Assembly (NCBI GenBank): GCA_002704625.1
Contig: PAGZ01000012.1
Coordinates: 1 to 37,017 of the forward strand
Direction: 5' to 3'
Origin: Candidatus Pelagibacter sp.
GTDB taxonomy: Bacteria > Pseudomonadota > Alphaproteobacteria > Pelagibacterales > Pelagibacteraceae
Length of the DNA stretch: 37,017 nucleotides
Shown here one piece after another: positions 19,667 through 28,965 of this stretch (position 1 is the first letter of the stretch; each line of letters begins with the position of its first letter). The notes under the pieces were generated by a model. The model made no database searches. It had not been told where the DNA came from and was given only the letters and a program-made list of their open reading frames with translations. The translations under genes were made by a program, and so were the position numbers.

Positions 19667-20146
19667 TTAATTTGTTTTAACTGTAACAGATCTTCTATTT
19701 TGTGACCATGCTAGTGGTGATGAAGCAGGATTAACTGGTTTTTCCTTACCATAACTTATTACAGTAATTCTTTTTCCAGAAACACCGTAAGTCATTAAAT
19801 AATCTTTTGCTGCATTTGCTCTTCTTTCACCTAAAGCTAAGTTGTATTCTCTGGTCCCTCTTTCGTCAGCATGACCTTCAACTGTGACAGTAACATCTTT
19901 ATTTTTTCTTAACCATGTTGCCTGTTTTCTTAAAGTATCACGTGATCTAGTTGTTAATTTTGATTTGTTAGTTGCAAAAAAAACTCTATCCGGAACACCA
20001 GAAGCTAAAAACTTAACTGTGTCGGTACCAGTATATACATCGTCCGTTGTATCAACTGATGCTTTCTTAGCAGTAGAACACGCCGAGATCAGCAACGTGC
20101 TGAATAGAACTAAAACAAAATTTCTTAGTGCAGTATTAAACTTCAT
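19667..20146 (-). CDS. pal: Peptidoglycan-associated lipoprotein Pal
   Basis: Outer-membrane lipoprotein that binds peptidoglycan and is pulled by the Tol motor during constriction. The signal peptide ends in a lipobox LISAC with the lipidated cysteine at residue 23. The OmpA-like peptidoglycan-binding domain spans about 50-159 and includes the motif EGHADERGTREYNLALGERR and the NRRSVTV end. The length of 159 residues is normal. A strong Shine-Dalgarno AGGAG (20157-20153) lies six bases before the ATG. The 103-base gap after tolB suggests an extra promoter of its own. An intrinsic terminator follows. Confidence 0.97.
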   Translation of the reverse strand: MKFNTALRNFVLVLFSTLLISACSTAKKASVDTTDDVYTGTDTVKFLASGVPDRVFFATNKSKLTTRSRDTLRKQATWLRKNKDVTVTVEGHADERGTREYNLALGERRANAAKDYLMTYGVSGKRITVISYGKEKPVNPASSPLAWSQNRRSVTVKTN

Positions 20147-20224
20147 TTTTATCTCCTAAATATATTTAAGGTATTTGTAATATTCCAAATTTAAACGAAT
20201 CTTGCAAGTATAAATTGTACTTAA

Positions 20225-20259
20225 AAATCACTATTTTGAATGCAAATCACTATTTTGAA
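20225..20259. repeat. 16-base direct repeat at the tolB stop codon
   Basis: AAATCACTATTTTGAA occurs at 20225-20240 and again at 20244-20259 with a period of 19 bases. The right copy contains the tolB stop codon (TAG on the minus strand at 20252-20250) and the left copy lies just beyond it, so the gene end was locally duplicated. The remainder of the gap up to pal (20147-20224) holds AT-rich DNA with a possible TATACT -10 element and the pal Shine-Dalgarno. Confidence 0.85.
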
Positions 20260-21587
20260 AGCAATGAAGACCAGGATGGGTCAGATGCATCTGTCTGAGT
20301 TTTTATCTGTCTTTCATTGTATCCTGTAATATCTATAGACCAAAGTTTGGCGGAGAAACCCTTGCCTTGGCTATCTGATTTTGTTTCTCTATAAAAAATA
20401 AGTACCCTACCGTTAGGGGACCAAGAAGGTGCTTCTTGATAATAATTTTCCGTAAGTAACCTCTCTCCGGTTCCATCCGATCTCATAACTCCGATATAAA
20501 ATCTTCCTTTTCTAACTTTTGTAAAAGCAATTAGATCACCTCGAGGAGACCAAACAGGAGTACCATAAATTCCTTTTCCAAAAGTAATTCTTTTAACTTG
20601 AGTTCCATCACTTCTCATGGTGTAAATTTGCTGTAAACCACTTCTGTCAGAGTTAAAGCAAATATATTTACCATCTGGTGAATATGAAGGTGAGGTATCA
20701 ATTGCGGGATGATCAGTGATTTTTTCTACCTCTCTAGTTTCTAAATTCATTGAATAAATATCAGAATTACCATCCTCTGCAAAACTCATAATAATTTTTT
20801 TACCGTCTGGAGAAAATCTTGGAGCAAAAGTCATTCCTGGAAAATTACCAACAACTTCTTGAATTCCTGTTTCAATATCTAAAAGATAAACTCTTGGCAT
20901 ATTTTTAAAATACGACATGTAGGTAACAAGTTGGTTAGTTGGATTAAATCTTGGGGTTAAAACTAATTCATTTCCCAAAGTTAAATATTTTGTATTAAAT
21001 CCATCTTGATCCATAATACCTAATTTTTTTACACGTTGATCCTTAGGACCGGACTCAGCAACATATATTATTCTTGTATCAAAATACCCGGTTTCGCCTG
21101 TTAGTCTCTCGTAAATTTTATCTGAGATTATATGTGCAACTCTTCTCCAATTTGTAGGTGTAGTAGTGAATGAAAGAGCTAACATTTCTTTAGCTGCTGT
21201 TAAATCCCATAGTCTAAATTCTACTTTTAATTTTTTGTCAGTGACTAGTATCTTTCCTGTAATAAGTGCCTGAGCTTTAATAAGTCTCCAGTCTTCAAAT
21301 CTTGGTTTTAGATGTGCAATATCTGGTTTTTGCACAAATGCATCTTTTTTAAGTGGATTGAAAAGTCCTGTAGATTTGAAGTTTCTTTCAATTATTCTAG
21401 ATATTTCGTCTCCAAGTTTTTTCTTTTTAAGAGATTTTAAATCATCGGAATTCTGATCAATGTAAAGTGGAGAAACCGCGATAGGTAATGGGTCAAGGTT
21501 ACCTCTGGTAATATCTACAGTAATTAAACTATTTGCATTCCCCAGGCTTAATAAAAAAAACAAAAATATTATAAATATCTTTCTCAT
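20250..21587 (-). CDS. tolB: Tol-Pal system protein TolB
   Basis: Periplasmic beta-propeller protein that links TolA to Pal and releases Pal from peptidoglycan. A signal peptide covers about residues 1-19 ([20 protein letters not shown] region). The N-terminal alpha/beta domain runs to about 175. The C-terminal propeller contains repeated PD40 blades with the pattern [26 protein letters not shown] and WSPNGRVL. Length of 445 residues is standard. It begins five bases after tolA. The stop codon sits in a small tandem duplication, and 103 bases follow before pal. Confidence 0.97.
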   Translation of the reverse strand: MRKIFIIFLFFLLSLGNANSLITVDITRGNLDPLPIAVSPLYIDQNSDDLKSLKKKKLGDEISRIIERNFKSTGLFNPLKKDAFVQKPDIAHLKPRFEDWRLIKAQALITGKILVTDKKLKVEFRLWDLTAAKEMLALSFTTTPTNWRRVAHIISDKIYERLTGETGYFDTRIIYVAESGPKDQRVKKLGIMDQDGFNTKYLTLGNELVLTPRFNPTNQLVTYMSYFKNMPRVYLLDIETGIQEVVGNFPGMTFAPRFSPDGKKIIMSFAEDGNSDIYSMNLETREVEKITDHPAIDTSPSYSPDGKYICFNSDRSGLQQIYTMRSDGTQVKRITFGKGIYGTPVWSPRGDLIAFTKVRKGRFYIGVMRSDGTGERLLTENYYQEAPSWSPNGRVLIFYRETKSDSQGKGFSAKLWSIDITGYNERQIKTQTDASDPSWSSLLSK

Positions 21588-21591
21588 ATAT

Positions 21592-22398
21592 CTAACCTTT
21601 TAACATTTCTGTGGGATTAAAATTTAACTGTAAATCTTTCCATCTTTCATAACCAGTAGGTGGAACTTTAAGTGGTTGACAAATCCTCACAGCTCTAAGT
21701 GCACTTTCAGCTAGTACTCTATAAAAACTTTGGCCAGGGGTGTTCATTCTCTCATGATCTAAAATTTCAGATTTAAGTATTGTGCCGTCTTGTTTTAATT
21801 TAAGTTTAATTCTAATAAGTAAATTTTCATCATACGGCAAACCTAATGGTACACTCCAGCAACCAAAAATTTGTGCTCTTAATGCATCTTCTTCAGATAA
21901 AGAAAGCCCCCTTGCAAAAGAATTTTTAACACTACTTTGGGTTAATTTGTCAGATTTTTTTTGTGTTTCCGCCTCTTTTTCTTTCGCTTTATCTATAAGT
22001 GCTGCAATTTGATTTGGATCAAATAATTCTTTTTTTTCAAATTCTGATGCCTGTCTTATTTGGGGCTTAATTTCTTCAGGATTTTGTTTTTTCTTTTTTA
22101 ATTCTTTGGTTTCTTTTTTATCTTCAGGCATTGGTATTCTATCTGGTTTTTCTTTTGCTTTTGCAGAAGGAGGTGCTTGTTCCGATACTACTCTTTTATC
22201 CTCCTTCTTAACTTTTTCAATAATTTCTCTAGCTTTAGGCGCAAAAGGAATATTTGTTTTGTCCGTAATCTCAATTAATTCTACTGAAACTATTGGGGGT
22301 AAATCAATTGGTTCTCTAAGCATGTAAGGGAGAGTTAAGATAGTTAAGGATATAATTAAAGCGTGAAAAAGAAATGAAAATAATAAACCTCTGCTCAT
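21592..22398 (-). CDS. tolA: Tol-Pal system protein TolA
   Basis: Inner-membrane-anchored spanning protein that transmits proton-motive energy from TolQR to the outer membrane. One N-terminal membrane helix covers residues 4-24 ([16 protein letters not shown]). The middle (about 60-155) is rich in K, E and P and should be extended or helical. The C-terminal domain (about 170-268) has TonB/TolA-like features such as [16 protein letters not shown] and [16 protein letters not shown]. At 268 residues it is shorter than E. coli TolA because the helical spacer is reduced. It starts six bases after tolR. Confidence 0.92.
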   Translation of the reverse strand: MSRGLLFSFLFHALIISLTILTLPYMLREPIDLPPIVSVELIEITDKTNIPFAPKAREIIEKVKKEDKRVVSEQAPPSAKAKEKPDRIPMPEDKKETKELKKKKQNPEEIKPQIRQASEFEKKELFDPNQIAALIDKAKEKEAETQKKSDKLTQSSVKNSFARGLSLSEEDALRAQIFGCWSVPLGLPYDENLLIRIKLKLKQDGTILKSEILDHERMNTPGQSFYRVLAESALRAVRICQPLKVPPTGYERWKDLQLNFNPTEMLKG

Positions 22399-22404
22399 AA
22401 AACA

Positions 22405-22818
22405 TCAATTTTTATAGGGCTCAGATATAAGTGCCACTTTTGAAAATCCTGCTCCGGATAGTCTTCCCATAACCTCTAAAACCCTTCCATAATTTATTGT
22501 CTTATCGCCTCTAACATAAATTCGAGTATCTGTTCTATTTTTGGATATTGCTAATAATTTTGGAACTATTTTTTGAAAAGTTACTTTGTGCTCTTGAATA
22601 AATATTTCACCTTTTGAGTTAATACTAATTGTCAAAGGTTCTTGATCATCAGGTAAAGAGTCCGCTGCTGACTCTGGCAAATCAACTTGTACTCCTACTG
22701 TCAATAACGGAGCGGTAACCATAAATATAATTAAAAGTACTAACATTACGTCAACAAAAGGAGTTACATTTATTTCGCTCATCGGTTCCTTTTTTGAGCG
22801 GTTAATTATAAATGCCAT
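22405..22818 (-). CDS. tolR: Tol-Pal system protein TolR (ExbD family)
   Basis: Inner-membrane stator component of the TolQR proton channel. A single helix at about residues 20-42 carries the conserved proton-carrying aspartate in NVTPFVDVMLVLLIIFMV (FVDVMLVLL, D23 region). It is followed by a periplasmic ExbD-like domain containing DTRIYVRGDKTINYG. Length is 137 residues. It begins four bases after tolQ and six bases before tolA, all in one operon. Confidence 0.96.
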   Translation of the reverse strand: MAFIINRSKKEPMSEINVTPFVDVMLVLLIIFMVTAPLLTVGVQVDLPESAADSLPDDQEPLTISINSKGEIFIQEHKVTFQKIVPKLLAISKNRTDTRIYVRGDKTINYGRVLEVMGRLSGAGFSKVALISEPYKN

Positions 22819-22822
22819 GGGT

Positions 22823-23503
22823 TTATATTATTGACAAAAATCTTTTTGAAAAATTATCTACTCTCGCAAAGTATCTTTGTGAGTCACTATTAAATTTGTT
22901 GTATGCAATAACAGCAGGTATTGCGGCTAACAAACCTAGAGCAGTTGCAAATAATGCTTCTGCAATTCCAGGTGCAACAATTGCTAAACTGGTATTTCTA
23001 GAAATGGCTATTGATTGAAATGAATTCATTATTCCCCAAACTGTTCCGAACAAACCAATAAAAGGGGCGGTTGAACCAATTGTTGCTAAATAAGTAAAAT
23101 TTTTTTCTACATTTTTTAATTGATTATCTATTGAAACTTCTAGAACTCTTTCTACTCTTGCGCTTTGAATTGATGATGATTTTGATTTTGTCTTTATTAG
23201 TTCTGCCATTGCAGATTTAAAAATTATTGTTAATGGATCCTCTGCTTTGTTTGGGAGAGTTTTGTAAAATGACTCTGCTGATTTTGACTTCCAAAATTTA
23301 TCTTCAAATGATTTTGTAGATTGATCTATTCTTCTAAATAATCTTATTTTATCAAAAATTAGTGCCCATGAAAAAATTGAGCTTGAAATTAGAATTATAA
23401 TTACTGCTTTAACAACAAAATCTGCTCTTAAAAATAGTTGCCAGAGAGTGAAATCATTCGCTCCACCAAGACCAACGACTTGAGTTGCAATTTCTTGTTC
23501 CAT
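22823..23503 (-). CDS. tolQ: Tol-Pal system protein TolQ (ExbB family)
   Basis: Inner-membrane proton channel subunit with three helices: about 28-50 (FVVKAVIIILISSSIFSW), 130-155 and 165-190. The family signature ATIGSTAPFIGLFGTVWGIMNSF lies at the second helix and IAPGIAEALFATALGLLAAIPAV around the third. Length of 226 residues is typical. It is the first gene of tolQRAB-pal here; the ybgC thioesterase that often precedes it is missing. A 68-base gap to ruvC contains a TATAAT on the minus strand (23564-23559) that may serve as a -10 element. Confidence 0.97.
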   Translation of the reverse strand: MEQEIATQVVGLGGANDFTLWQLFLRADFVVKAVIIILISSSIFSWALIFDKIRLFRRIDQSTKSFEDKFWKSKSAESFYKTLPNKAEDPLTIIFKSAMAELIKTKSKSSSIQSARVERVLEVSIDNQLKNVEKNFTYLATIGSTAPFIGLFGTVWGIMNSFQSIAISRNTSLAIVAPGIAEALFATALGLLAAIPAVIAYNKFNSDSQRYFARVDNFSKRFLSII

Positions 23504-23571
23504 TGAGATTGATTACGTATAGAATGTGTCATCAATTTGGCAGGTAATTAAAAGAATAATTATAGATAAAT

Positions 23572-24063
23572 TCACTCGTTAAACTGGGCTCGACAGTCCC
23601 TAAAGTATCTTGCAATCAAAATTGCATCCGCTTTGTTAACGTCTTTTTTTTTACTTAATCTAGATGATATTGAGGGATACATTTCTATAACTTTTGTTCT
23701 ACTAGCGTCTTTTGATGAATTTATAAGCTCAAAGTGTTTTTTCCATTTAGTCGGTCTTACGTAAAAAATTGGTAGATTTAATGCTGCACAAATTCCCTTA
23801 ATTGCACCAAAGGTTTGTCCAAAATTAAACATGCTAGTAACACCTTGCCCTGGCATTGCACTTACTTGTTCGACTATTACAAAAGTATCATCCTTTTGAA
23901 TAATATGTTCTTTGATAATATTAACTAATTGCGCGCTGTTAAGTTGGTTTTTGTTTTTTTTACCTTCTGACATTATAGGCATATCAAATAGATCAAAAAT
24001 TTTTAAATCATCTAAAATTGCGATTCCACCGCTAAGACCAGGATCTATTCCAATAATTCTCAT
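23572..24063 (-). CDS. ruvC: RuvC-like Holliday junction resolvase, phage-like subtype
   Basis: RNase H-fold endonuclease expected to cut Holliday junctions. GIDPGLSGG at residues 5-13 supplies D7, VEQV supplies E65, and the C-terminal DVNKADAILIA supplies D141 and D146. The middle MFNFGQTFGAIKGICAALN and the VRPTKWKKHF segment are more like phage-associated RuvC-type proteins than E. coli RuvC, from which it differs over most of its 163 residues. It keeps the chromosomal ruvC place (yebC-ruvC-tol), but ruvA, ruvB and ybgC, often found here, are absent. Function as the cellular resolvase is inferred from position. Confidence 0.82.
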   Translation of the reverse strand: MRIIGIDPGLSGGIAILDDLKIFDLFDMPIMSEGKKNKNQLNSAQLVNIIKEHIIQKDDTFVIVEQVSAMPGQGVTSMFNFGQTFGAIKGICAALNLPIFYVRPTKWKKHFELINSSKDASRTKVIEMYPSISSRLSKKKDVNKADAILIARYFRDCRAQFNE

Positions 24064-24069
24064 CTTATT

Positions 24070-24789
24070 TTAAGTAAACTTGCAATTATGAAAAACACCT
24101 TGAACATCGTCGTCTTGTTCTAAAAGATCCAACATGTCTTCAATTTCTTCTGTCTGTTTTTCTTTAATAACAAAATTACTTTTAGGCCTCCATTCTATTC
24201 CTGAATAAATCAGATTTTTTGCCAATTTTTCAAATTCAATTTTTATTTTATAAAAATCTTCTTTTTTTGTTATTATTTCATGAAAATCTTTATTACTATA
24301 ACAATCTCTAGCTCCTACTCTCGCTGCAAAATCCAAAGCTTGATCATCAGATATATTTTCCCTTGAAAATTGAATAATTCCACAGTTATCAAAAAAATGA
24401 GTTGTGGATCCCGAGTTTCCTAAATTACCACCAAACTTTTGTAAAGCAGTCCTTATACTACTAGCGGTTCTATTTTTATTATCGGTTAGAGTTTCAATTA
24501 TTATAGCTATTTTTTTAGGGCCAAAACCCTCGTATCTTAAATTTTCAAAATTTTCACCCTTGTTTGTCTCAGATTTATTTATTGCCCTACTAATATTATC
24601 TTTGGGCATATTCACATCTTTTGCTGACTCTATAGCTGCTCTTAATCTATGATTTGTATCTGGATCCTTTGAACCAAGTTTTGCAGCAACTGTAATTTCT
24701 CTTGAAATTTTTGAAAAAATTTTTGACCTTAATTTATCTTGTCTGCCTTTTTTATGTTTAATTCCTGCCCAATGTGAATGACCGGCCAT
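24070..24789 (-). CDS. yebC: YebC/PmpR family protein
   Basis: Member of the widely conserved YebC/PmpR/TACO1 family, described as transcriptional regulators and, for some members, as factors aiding translation of difficult motifs. The N-terminus AGHSHWAGIKHKKGRQDKLRS is the family hallmark, followed by the KDVNMPKDNISRAI region near 75. Length is 239 residues. It lies three bases after ymdB and six before ruvC, and yebC-ruvC adjacency is common in bacteria. Identity is clear; the exact role in this organism is not. Confidence 0.96.
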   Translation of the reverse strand: MAGHSHWAGIKHKKGRQDKLRSKIFSKISREITVAAKLGSKDPDTNHRLRAAIESAKDVNMPKDNISRAINKSETNKGENFENLRYEGFGPKKIAIIIETLTDNKNRTASSIRTALQKFGGNLGNSGSTTHFFDNCGIIQFSRENISDDQALDFAARVGARDCYSNKDFHEIITKKEDFYKIKIEFEKLAKNLIYSGIEWRPKSNFVIKEKQTEEIEDMLDLLEQDDDVQGVFHNCKFT

Positions 24790-24792
24790 TTT

Positions 24793-25605
24793 TTATTGTC
24801 TCTCTTGTAAATACCCGCCTAAAATTATTTGCTGAGCATTTTTTGCTAAACCAGTTTCTTCATCAGCAGTCACTAACATTCCCGAAATTGTTGCCTCGCC
24901 TCCAGAAGCAGGAAAATGTTGTTTTGCTGATTGGTCTTTAAAAAATCTTCTTAAAGAATTATCTCTGTCCATACCTATAACTGAATTATAATCACCGCAC
25001 ATACCAAGGTCTGTTTGATATGCAGTTCCCTTTTCCATAATTCTACAATCTGATGTTGGAACATGTGTATGCGTCCCAAAAATGATTGTGGCTTTACCAT
25101 CGAACAAATAAGCCATTGCCATTTTCTCACTGGTAATTTCACCGTGTATATCTACAACTATAAAATCTGCATCTATTTTTAATTTAATTTTTTCCAAAAA
25201 ATTTTTTGCTGCTTTAAAAACATCATCACTTTTTTTCATAAAAATATTTCCCATAAGATTTATAACAGCAACTTTTTTATTATTTTTTGAAATAAAAATA
25301 CCAAAACCTTTTCCAGCTGTTGGTTTCAGAAGGTTTTCTGGTCTTAATAATCTTTTTTCATTATTTATAAATTGCATTGTTTCTTTTTCATCCCAAATAT
25401 GATTTCCAGATGTGATTACATCTGTGCCTGAATTAAAGAAATCTTCAGTATTTTGTTTACTTATACCAACTCCGTTATTGGCTGCATTTTCTCCATTTAA
25501 GATTACAAAATCAACTTTTTTATCTTTTATGATTTCGGGTAATTTTTCTTTTATAGCTTTGACTCCAGTTGGTCCGAAAACATCTCCTAATACAAGAATA
25601 TTCAT
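24793..25605 (-). CDS. ymdB: YmdB-type metallophosphoesterase
   Basis: Calcineurin-like metallophosphoesterase of the YmdB family, with 2-prime,3-prime-cyclic nucleotide phosphodiesterase activity reported for Bacillus YmdB. Metal ligands are visible in GDVFG (D8), NGENAANNGVGI (E39 and N40), SGNHIWD (N68, H69), DIHGEITSEK and FGTHTHVPTSD. Length is 270 residues. Its start overlaps the fau stop by four bases (ATGA) and it is followed closely by yebC, so it sits in the zapA-fau-ymdB-yebC-ruvC series. The biological role in alphaproteobacteria is not known. Confidence 0.92.
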   Translation of the reverse strand: MNILVLGDVFGPTGVKAIKEKLPEIIKDKKVDFVILNGENAANNGVGISKQNTEDFFNSGTDVITSGNHIWDEKETMQFINNEKRLLRPENLLKPTAGKGFGIFISKNNKKVAVINLMGNIFMKKSDDVFKAAKNFLEKIKLKIDADFIVVDIHGEITSEKMAMAYLFDGKATIIFGTHTHVPTSDCRIMEKGTAYQTDLGMCGDYNSVIGMDRDNSLRRFFKDQSAKQHFPASGGEATISGMLVTADEETGLAKNAQQIILGGYLQERQ

Positions 25606-26159
25606 TTTGGTTTAAAAATTCCTTTCTCTGTTAATACATAATCAAGTTTTATATCAAAATTCGAAGTTGGAATTTTTTTATATTTTTGAAAAGAAAATGC
25701 AAGACCAATTTTTATTGGACTCCTATTTTTTATAAGATATTTTCCTAAAAATCTATCATAGTAACCTTTTCCATACCCCAAACGATTTCCAAATATATCA
25801 AAAGCAACCACTGGTAAAATAATTAGATCTGGGGAAAAATTTTTTTTATTTAGTACAGGCTCTAAAAAACCATATTTATTAATTTTCAAAGGATCTGAAA
25901 GTTCCCATTTTACAAATTTCATTGATCTATTTTTTAAAATAATAGGTAGTAAAGTTAATAAATTTTTTTTTTTATTAAGAATTTCAATTAACTTGATCGT
26001 ATCAAATTCATGATTTGATGGATAATATAGAGAAATTCTTTTTATTTTTCTTTTGCTAATAATACTAATTAGAGGTTTAAATATATTTTTTTGAATAGAA
26101 AAATATTTTTTTTTTCTAAAAAAAATAAATTTTTTTCTTAATCTTTGTTTTGATGACAT
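25602..26159 (-). CDS. fau: 5-formyltetrahydrofolate cyclo-ligase
   Basis: ATP-dependent conversion of 5-formyl-THF to 5,10-methenyl-THF, clearing an inhibitory folate. The C-terminal motif GNRLGYGKGYYDRFL is diagnostic, and the N-terminus KQRLRKKF contributes the phosphate-binding basic residues. Length of 185 residues is normal. It begins right after the zapA stop (TAG then ATG) and overlaps ymdB by four bases. The zapA-fau pair often flanks the 6S RNA gene in proteobacteria, but here there is no space for it. Also known as ygfA/mthfs. Confidence 0.92.
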   Translation of the reverse strand: MSSKQRLRKKFIFFRKKKYFSIQKNIFKPLISIISKRKIKRISLYYPSNHEFDTIKLIEILNKKKNLLTLLPIILKNRSMKFVKWELSDPLKINKYGFLEPVLNKKNFSPDLIILPVVAFDIFGNRLGYGKGYYDRFLGKYLIKNRSPIKIGLAFSFQKYKKIPTSNFDIKLDYVLTEKGIFKPK

Positions 26160-26606
26160 CTACTGAACCTTAGAACCGGTCTCAGTATTTTTAATTATTT
26201 CCTCTAATGATTTAGTAGTTTTATCAAGCATGTTTTCGTAAACTGATTGACTCTCATCAACCATCGTTTTAAATTTGTCTAGCTCTGTATTTAGATTGGA
26301 GATCTCACTTTCTTTTCCTTCTTTATAATCAATAATCAACGATTTCATTTCCTTAAATTTTTGAGATAATTTTTCAAAATTATCTTTTTGTGCCGTAACT
26401 CTCTTTTTTAAATCAAAATATTCATCTATAACCTGTATAGCTGTTATTAAAAGTAACTTGTTTTCACCGATATTTCCGAGTTTTTCTCTTAGGTCAGAAT
26501 ATTTTCTGTCTAAAAACTTAGTTAAATTCTTTAAATCCTCTTCCTGTCCGTCATCACAGGATAATAAATAATCTTTGTTATTAAATTTAATGTTTATATT
26601 TGCCAT
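26160..26606 (-). CDS. zapA: Cell division protein ZapA
   Basis: FtsZ-ring-associated protein that bundles FtsZ filaments. The N-terminal ZapA domain (MANINIKFNNKDYLLSC... to about residue 70) has the typical beta-hairpin and then a long helix including LLLITAIQVIDEYFDLK. The rest, to residue 148, is a predicted coiled coil longer than in E. coli ZapA (109 residues). Its start overlaps the upstream 107-residue coiled-coil gene by 13 bases, pointing to coupled translation and possibly a shared divisome role. Confidence 0.88.
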   Translation of the reverse strand: MANINIKFNNKDYLLSCDDGQEEDLKNLTKFLDRKYSDLREKLGNIGENKLLLITAIQVIDEYFDLKKRVTAQKDNFEKLSQKFKEMKSLIIDYKEGKESEISNLNTELDKFKTMVDESQSVYENMLDKTTKSLEEIIKNTETGSKVQ

Positions 26607-26917
26607 TTTTCTATTTCCTCAACAAGTGAATTAGTCTCTTCCCCTAAATCGTCGATATCTTGATTAAACTGCTCCTGTAACTTTTTTGTCTTTTTCTGTT
26701 CTGTCTCAATTTTCTTTAGATGATTTTTTAAATCATTATATTTGTTCATCAAATCATTATATTTTTTTTCAATTTCTATTTTTTCGCTTTGTAATTGATT
26801 TTTTTCCGCATAAATTTGATCAAGTTCTTGTGAATGTATGTTTGGTACATCGCTTATGTTTTTAAGTTTATCCAAAACATTTTGAAGTTTTTTTTCTTTG
26901 ATGTATAAATTTTCCAT
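26594..26917 (-). CDS. Small coiled-coil protein upstream of zapA (DUF4164-like)
   Basis: A 107-residue, strongly charged protein almost entirely of heptad-like helix from about residue 25 to 105, rich in K, E, Q and N with few aromatic residues. No signal peptide or membrane segment is present. Alphaproteobacteria commonly carry a short coiled-coil gene between tkt and zapA, annotated as DUF4164 in some; this one matches by place and character, but low-complexity helix makes family assignment uncertain. The stop overlaps the zapA start by 13 bases, suggesting partnership with ZapA at the division site (inference). Confidence 0.7.
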   Translation of the reverse strand: MENLYIKEKKLQNVLDKLKNISDVPNIHSQELDQIYAEKNQLQSEKIEIEKKYNDLMNKYNDLKNHLKKIETEQKKTKKLQEQFNQDIDDLGEETNSLVEEIEKWQI

Positions 26918-26935
26918 ATTGTTTATATCATATTA

Positions 26936-26964
26936 TTGATATCATCGATTGAAGTCTATATAGG
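26936..26964 (+). promoter_or_regulatory. Candidate promoter for tkt
   Basis: TTGATA at 26936-26941 with TATAGG at 26959-26964 (17-base spacer), or TATATA at 26957-26962 (15-base spacer), lies in the 57-base divergent gap between the coiled-coil gene and tkt. The -10 ends ten to twelve bases before the GTG, so the leader would be only a few bases. The gap must also serve the minus-strand zapA unit. Confidence 0.4.
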
Positions 26965-26974
26965 TAATTAAAAA

Positions 26975-28957
26975 GTGGATCCAAAATTAAAAGATTTATC
27001 AAACGCAATAAGATTTTTGTCAATTGACGCGGTTCAAAAAGCAAATTCTGGACATCCGGGCATGCCTATGGGGATGGCGGATGTTGCCACAGTTCTTTTT
27101 AAATACTACTTGCGGTTTAATCCAAAAAACCCTAATTGGATTAACAGAGACAGATTTGTTTTATCGGCAGGGCATGGCTCCATGCTTTTATATTCTCTTT
27201 TATACCTCACTGGTTACAAAAGTATAAAAATAGAGGACATTAAAAATTTTAGACAATTAAATTCAATTTGCGCAGGTCATCCAGAATATGAAAAAGGATC
27301 TGGTATTGAAACAACAACTGGACCCTTGGGACAAGGTCTCGCTAATGCAGTCGGGATGACTATCGCTCAAGAAATTTTAAAGAAAAGATTAGGTTCTGAC
27401 CTAATTAACAACAAAACTTATGTAATTGCTAGTGATGGAGACTTGATGGAAGGTATTAGCCACGAGGCAATGAGTTTGGCTGGCCACCTAAATCTGAAAA
27501 ACTTAATTATTTTCTTTGACAACAATAAAATTTCAATAGATGGATCAACTTCTCTAAGTGTATCTGATGATTATAAAAAAAGATTTCAAAGCTATGGTTG
27601 GTCTTTTCAAGAAATCAATGGTCATAATTATAAGCAAATCTCTAATGCGATCAAGAAAGCTAATAAATCTAAAAAACCATCAATAATTTCTTGTAAAACT
27701 ATTATTGGATTTGGTTCACCTAATAAATCTGGCAAAGCATCGTCTCATGGAGCTCCTTTAGGAGATGATGAGATAAAGTTAGTGAGAAAAAAGCTTGGTT
27801 GGAAACATGGTCCATTTGAGATTCCCGAAGATTTACTTAACACCTGGAAAGACATAGGTAGAAAAGGTGAAAAATTAGAAAATGAATGGAATGGAATTTT
27901 AAATAAAAAAAATACTAAAATTAAAGAACAGTACGAAAGATTGATGAAAAATGAGCTGCCAACAACTTTAGACAAAATACTTGGAGATGAAAAGTTAAAA
28001 TTCTTTCAAACAAAACCGAAAATGGCAACAAGACAGTGTTCTTCCTCAATTATAAGCAGCATATCAAACGTTCTGCCAGAGCTCATTGGAGGTTCTGCAG
28101 ATTTAAGTGGATCAAATAATACAAAAACTGATAATTCAAAAGTTATTAATTCTAAAAATTTTTCAGGAAATTATATTCATTACGGTGTTAGAGAGCACGC
28201 AATGGCAGGAGTTATGAATGGCCTGGCGCTCTATAGCGGCTTAATACCATTTGGTGGAACTTTTTTAATTTTCTCGGACTATTTGAAACCGGCAATGAGA
28301 TTATCTGCTCTTATGAAGTTGAGAGTAATTTATATTTTTTCTCATGACTCTATTGGTCTTGGAGAAGATGGTCCAACACATCAACCTATAGAACAATTGG
28401 AACACTTGAGAGCAATACCAAATTTAAATGTTTTTAGACCTGCTGACATTAATGAAACTATTGAATGTTGGGAAATTGCATTAAAAAGTAAAAATAACCC
28501 AAGCGCAATAGCTTTGTCGAGACAAAAGTTGCCATATGTTAGTGAACACAGCTCTGGTGAAAGTATGTGTACAAAAGGTGCTTATGTTTTAAAAAGAACT
28601 TCAGAGAATGTTGATGTATCTTTAATAGCTTCGGGATCAGAAGTTGAAATTGCTTTAGAGGCTCAAGAAAAACTTAGGATGCTTAATATAAACTCAAAAG
28701 TTATATCTATTCCCTGTTATGACATATTTCAAAATCAAAGTGAGGAATATAAAAATGAAATTGTTGGTAAAGATACTTTTAAAATTTCGATTGAGGCTTC
28801 AAGTGAATCAGGTTGGAAAAATATAGTTGGTAAAGATGGTGTTACAATTGGGTTATCTACTTTTGGAAAAAGTGCGCCCTACAAAGATATTTATAAATTA
28901 TTCAACCTAACTAGTGATGAGATCGTTAAATTAGCAAAAGCAAAGGTTAAAAAATAA
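26975..28957 (+). CDS. tkt: Transketolase
   Basis: Thiamine-diphosphate enzyme transferring two-carbon units between sugar phosphates in the pentose phosphate pathway. The start is GTG at 26975, giving [22 protein letters not shown] carries H27, SAGHGSM carries H67, the ThDP motif [14 protein letters not shown] lies around 155, and [13 protein letters not shown] is in the Pyr domain. Length of 660 residues is standard. It opens a plus-strand series with pgk eight bases downstream. No gap gene lies between tkt and pgk, unlike many alphaproteobacteria. Confidence 0.97.
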   Translation: MDPKLKDLSNAIRFLSIDAVQKANSGHPGMPMGMADVATVLFKYYLRFNPKNPNWINRDRFVLSAGHGSMLLYSLLYLTGYKSIKIEDIKNFRQLNSICAGHPEYEKGSGIETTTGPLGQGLANAVGMTIAQEILKKRLGSDLINNKTYVIASDGDLMEGISHEAMSLAGHLNLKNLIIFFDNNKISIDGSTSLSVSDDYKKRFQSYGWSFQEINGHNYKQISNAIKKANKSKKPSIISCKTIIGFGSPNKSGKASSHGAPLGDDEIKLVRKKLGWKHGPFEIPEDLLNTWKDIGRKGEKLENEWNGILNKKNTKIKEQYERLMKNELPTTLDKILGDEKLKFFQTKPKMATRQCSSSIISSISNVLPELIGGSADLSGSNNTKTDNSKVINSKNFSGNYIHYGVREHAMAGVMNGLALYSGLIPFGGTFLIFSDYLKPAMRLSALMKLRVIYIFSHDSIGLGEDGPTHQPIEQLEHLRAIPNLNVFRPADINETIECWEIALKSKNNPSAIALSRQKLPYVSEHSSGESMCTKGAYVLKRTSENVDVSLIASGSEVEIALEAQEKLRMLNINSKVISIPCYDIFQNQSEEYKNEIVGKDTFKISIEASSESGWKNIVGKDGVTIGLSTFGKSAPYKDIYKLFNLTSDEIVKLAKAKVKK

Positions 28958-28965
28958 TTAGACAA

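Noticed and set aside
26159..26160. Expected 6S RNA gene between zapA and fau
   Set aside because: In many proteobacteria ssrS lies here, but the two genes are directly adjacent (stop then ATG), so there is no room. No other gap nearby is long enough for a 6S RNA.
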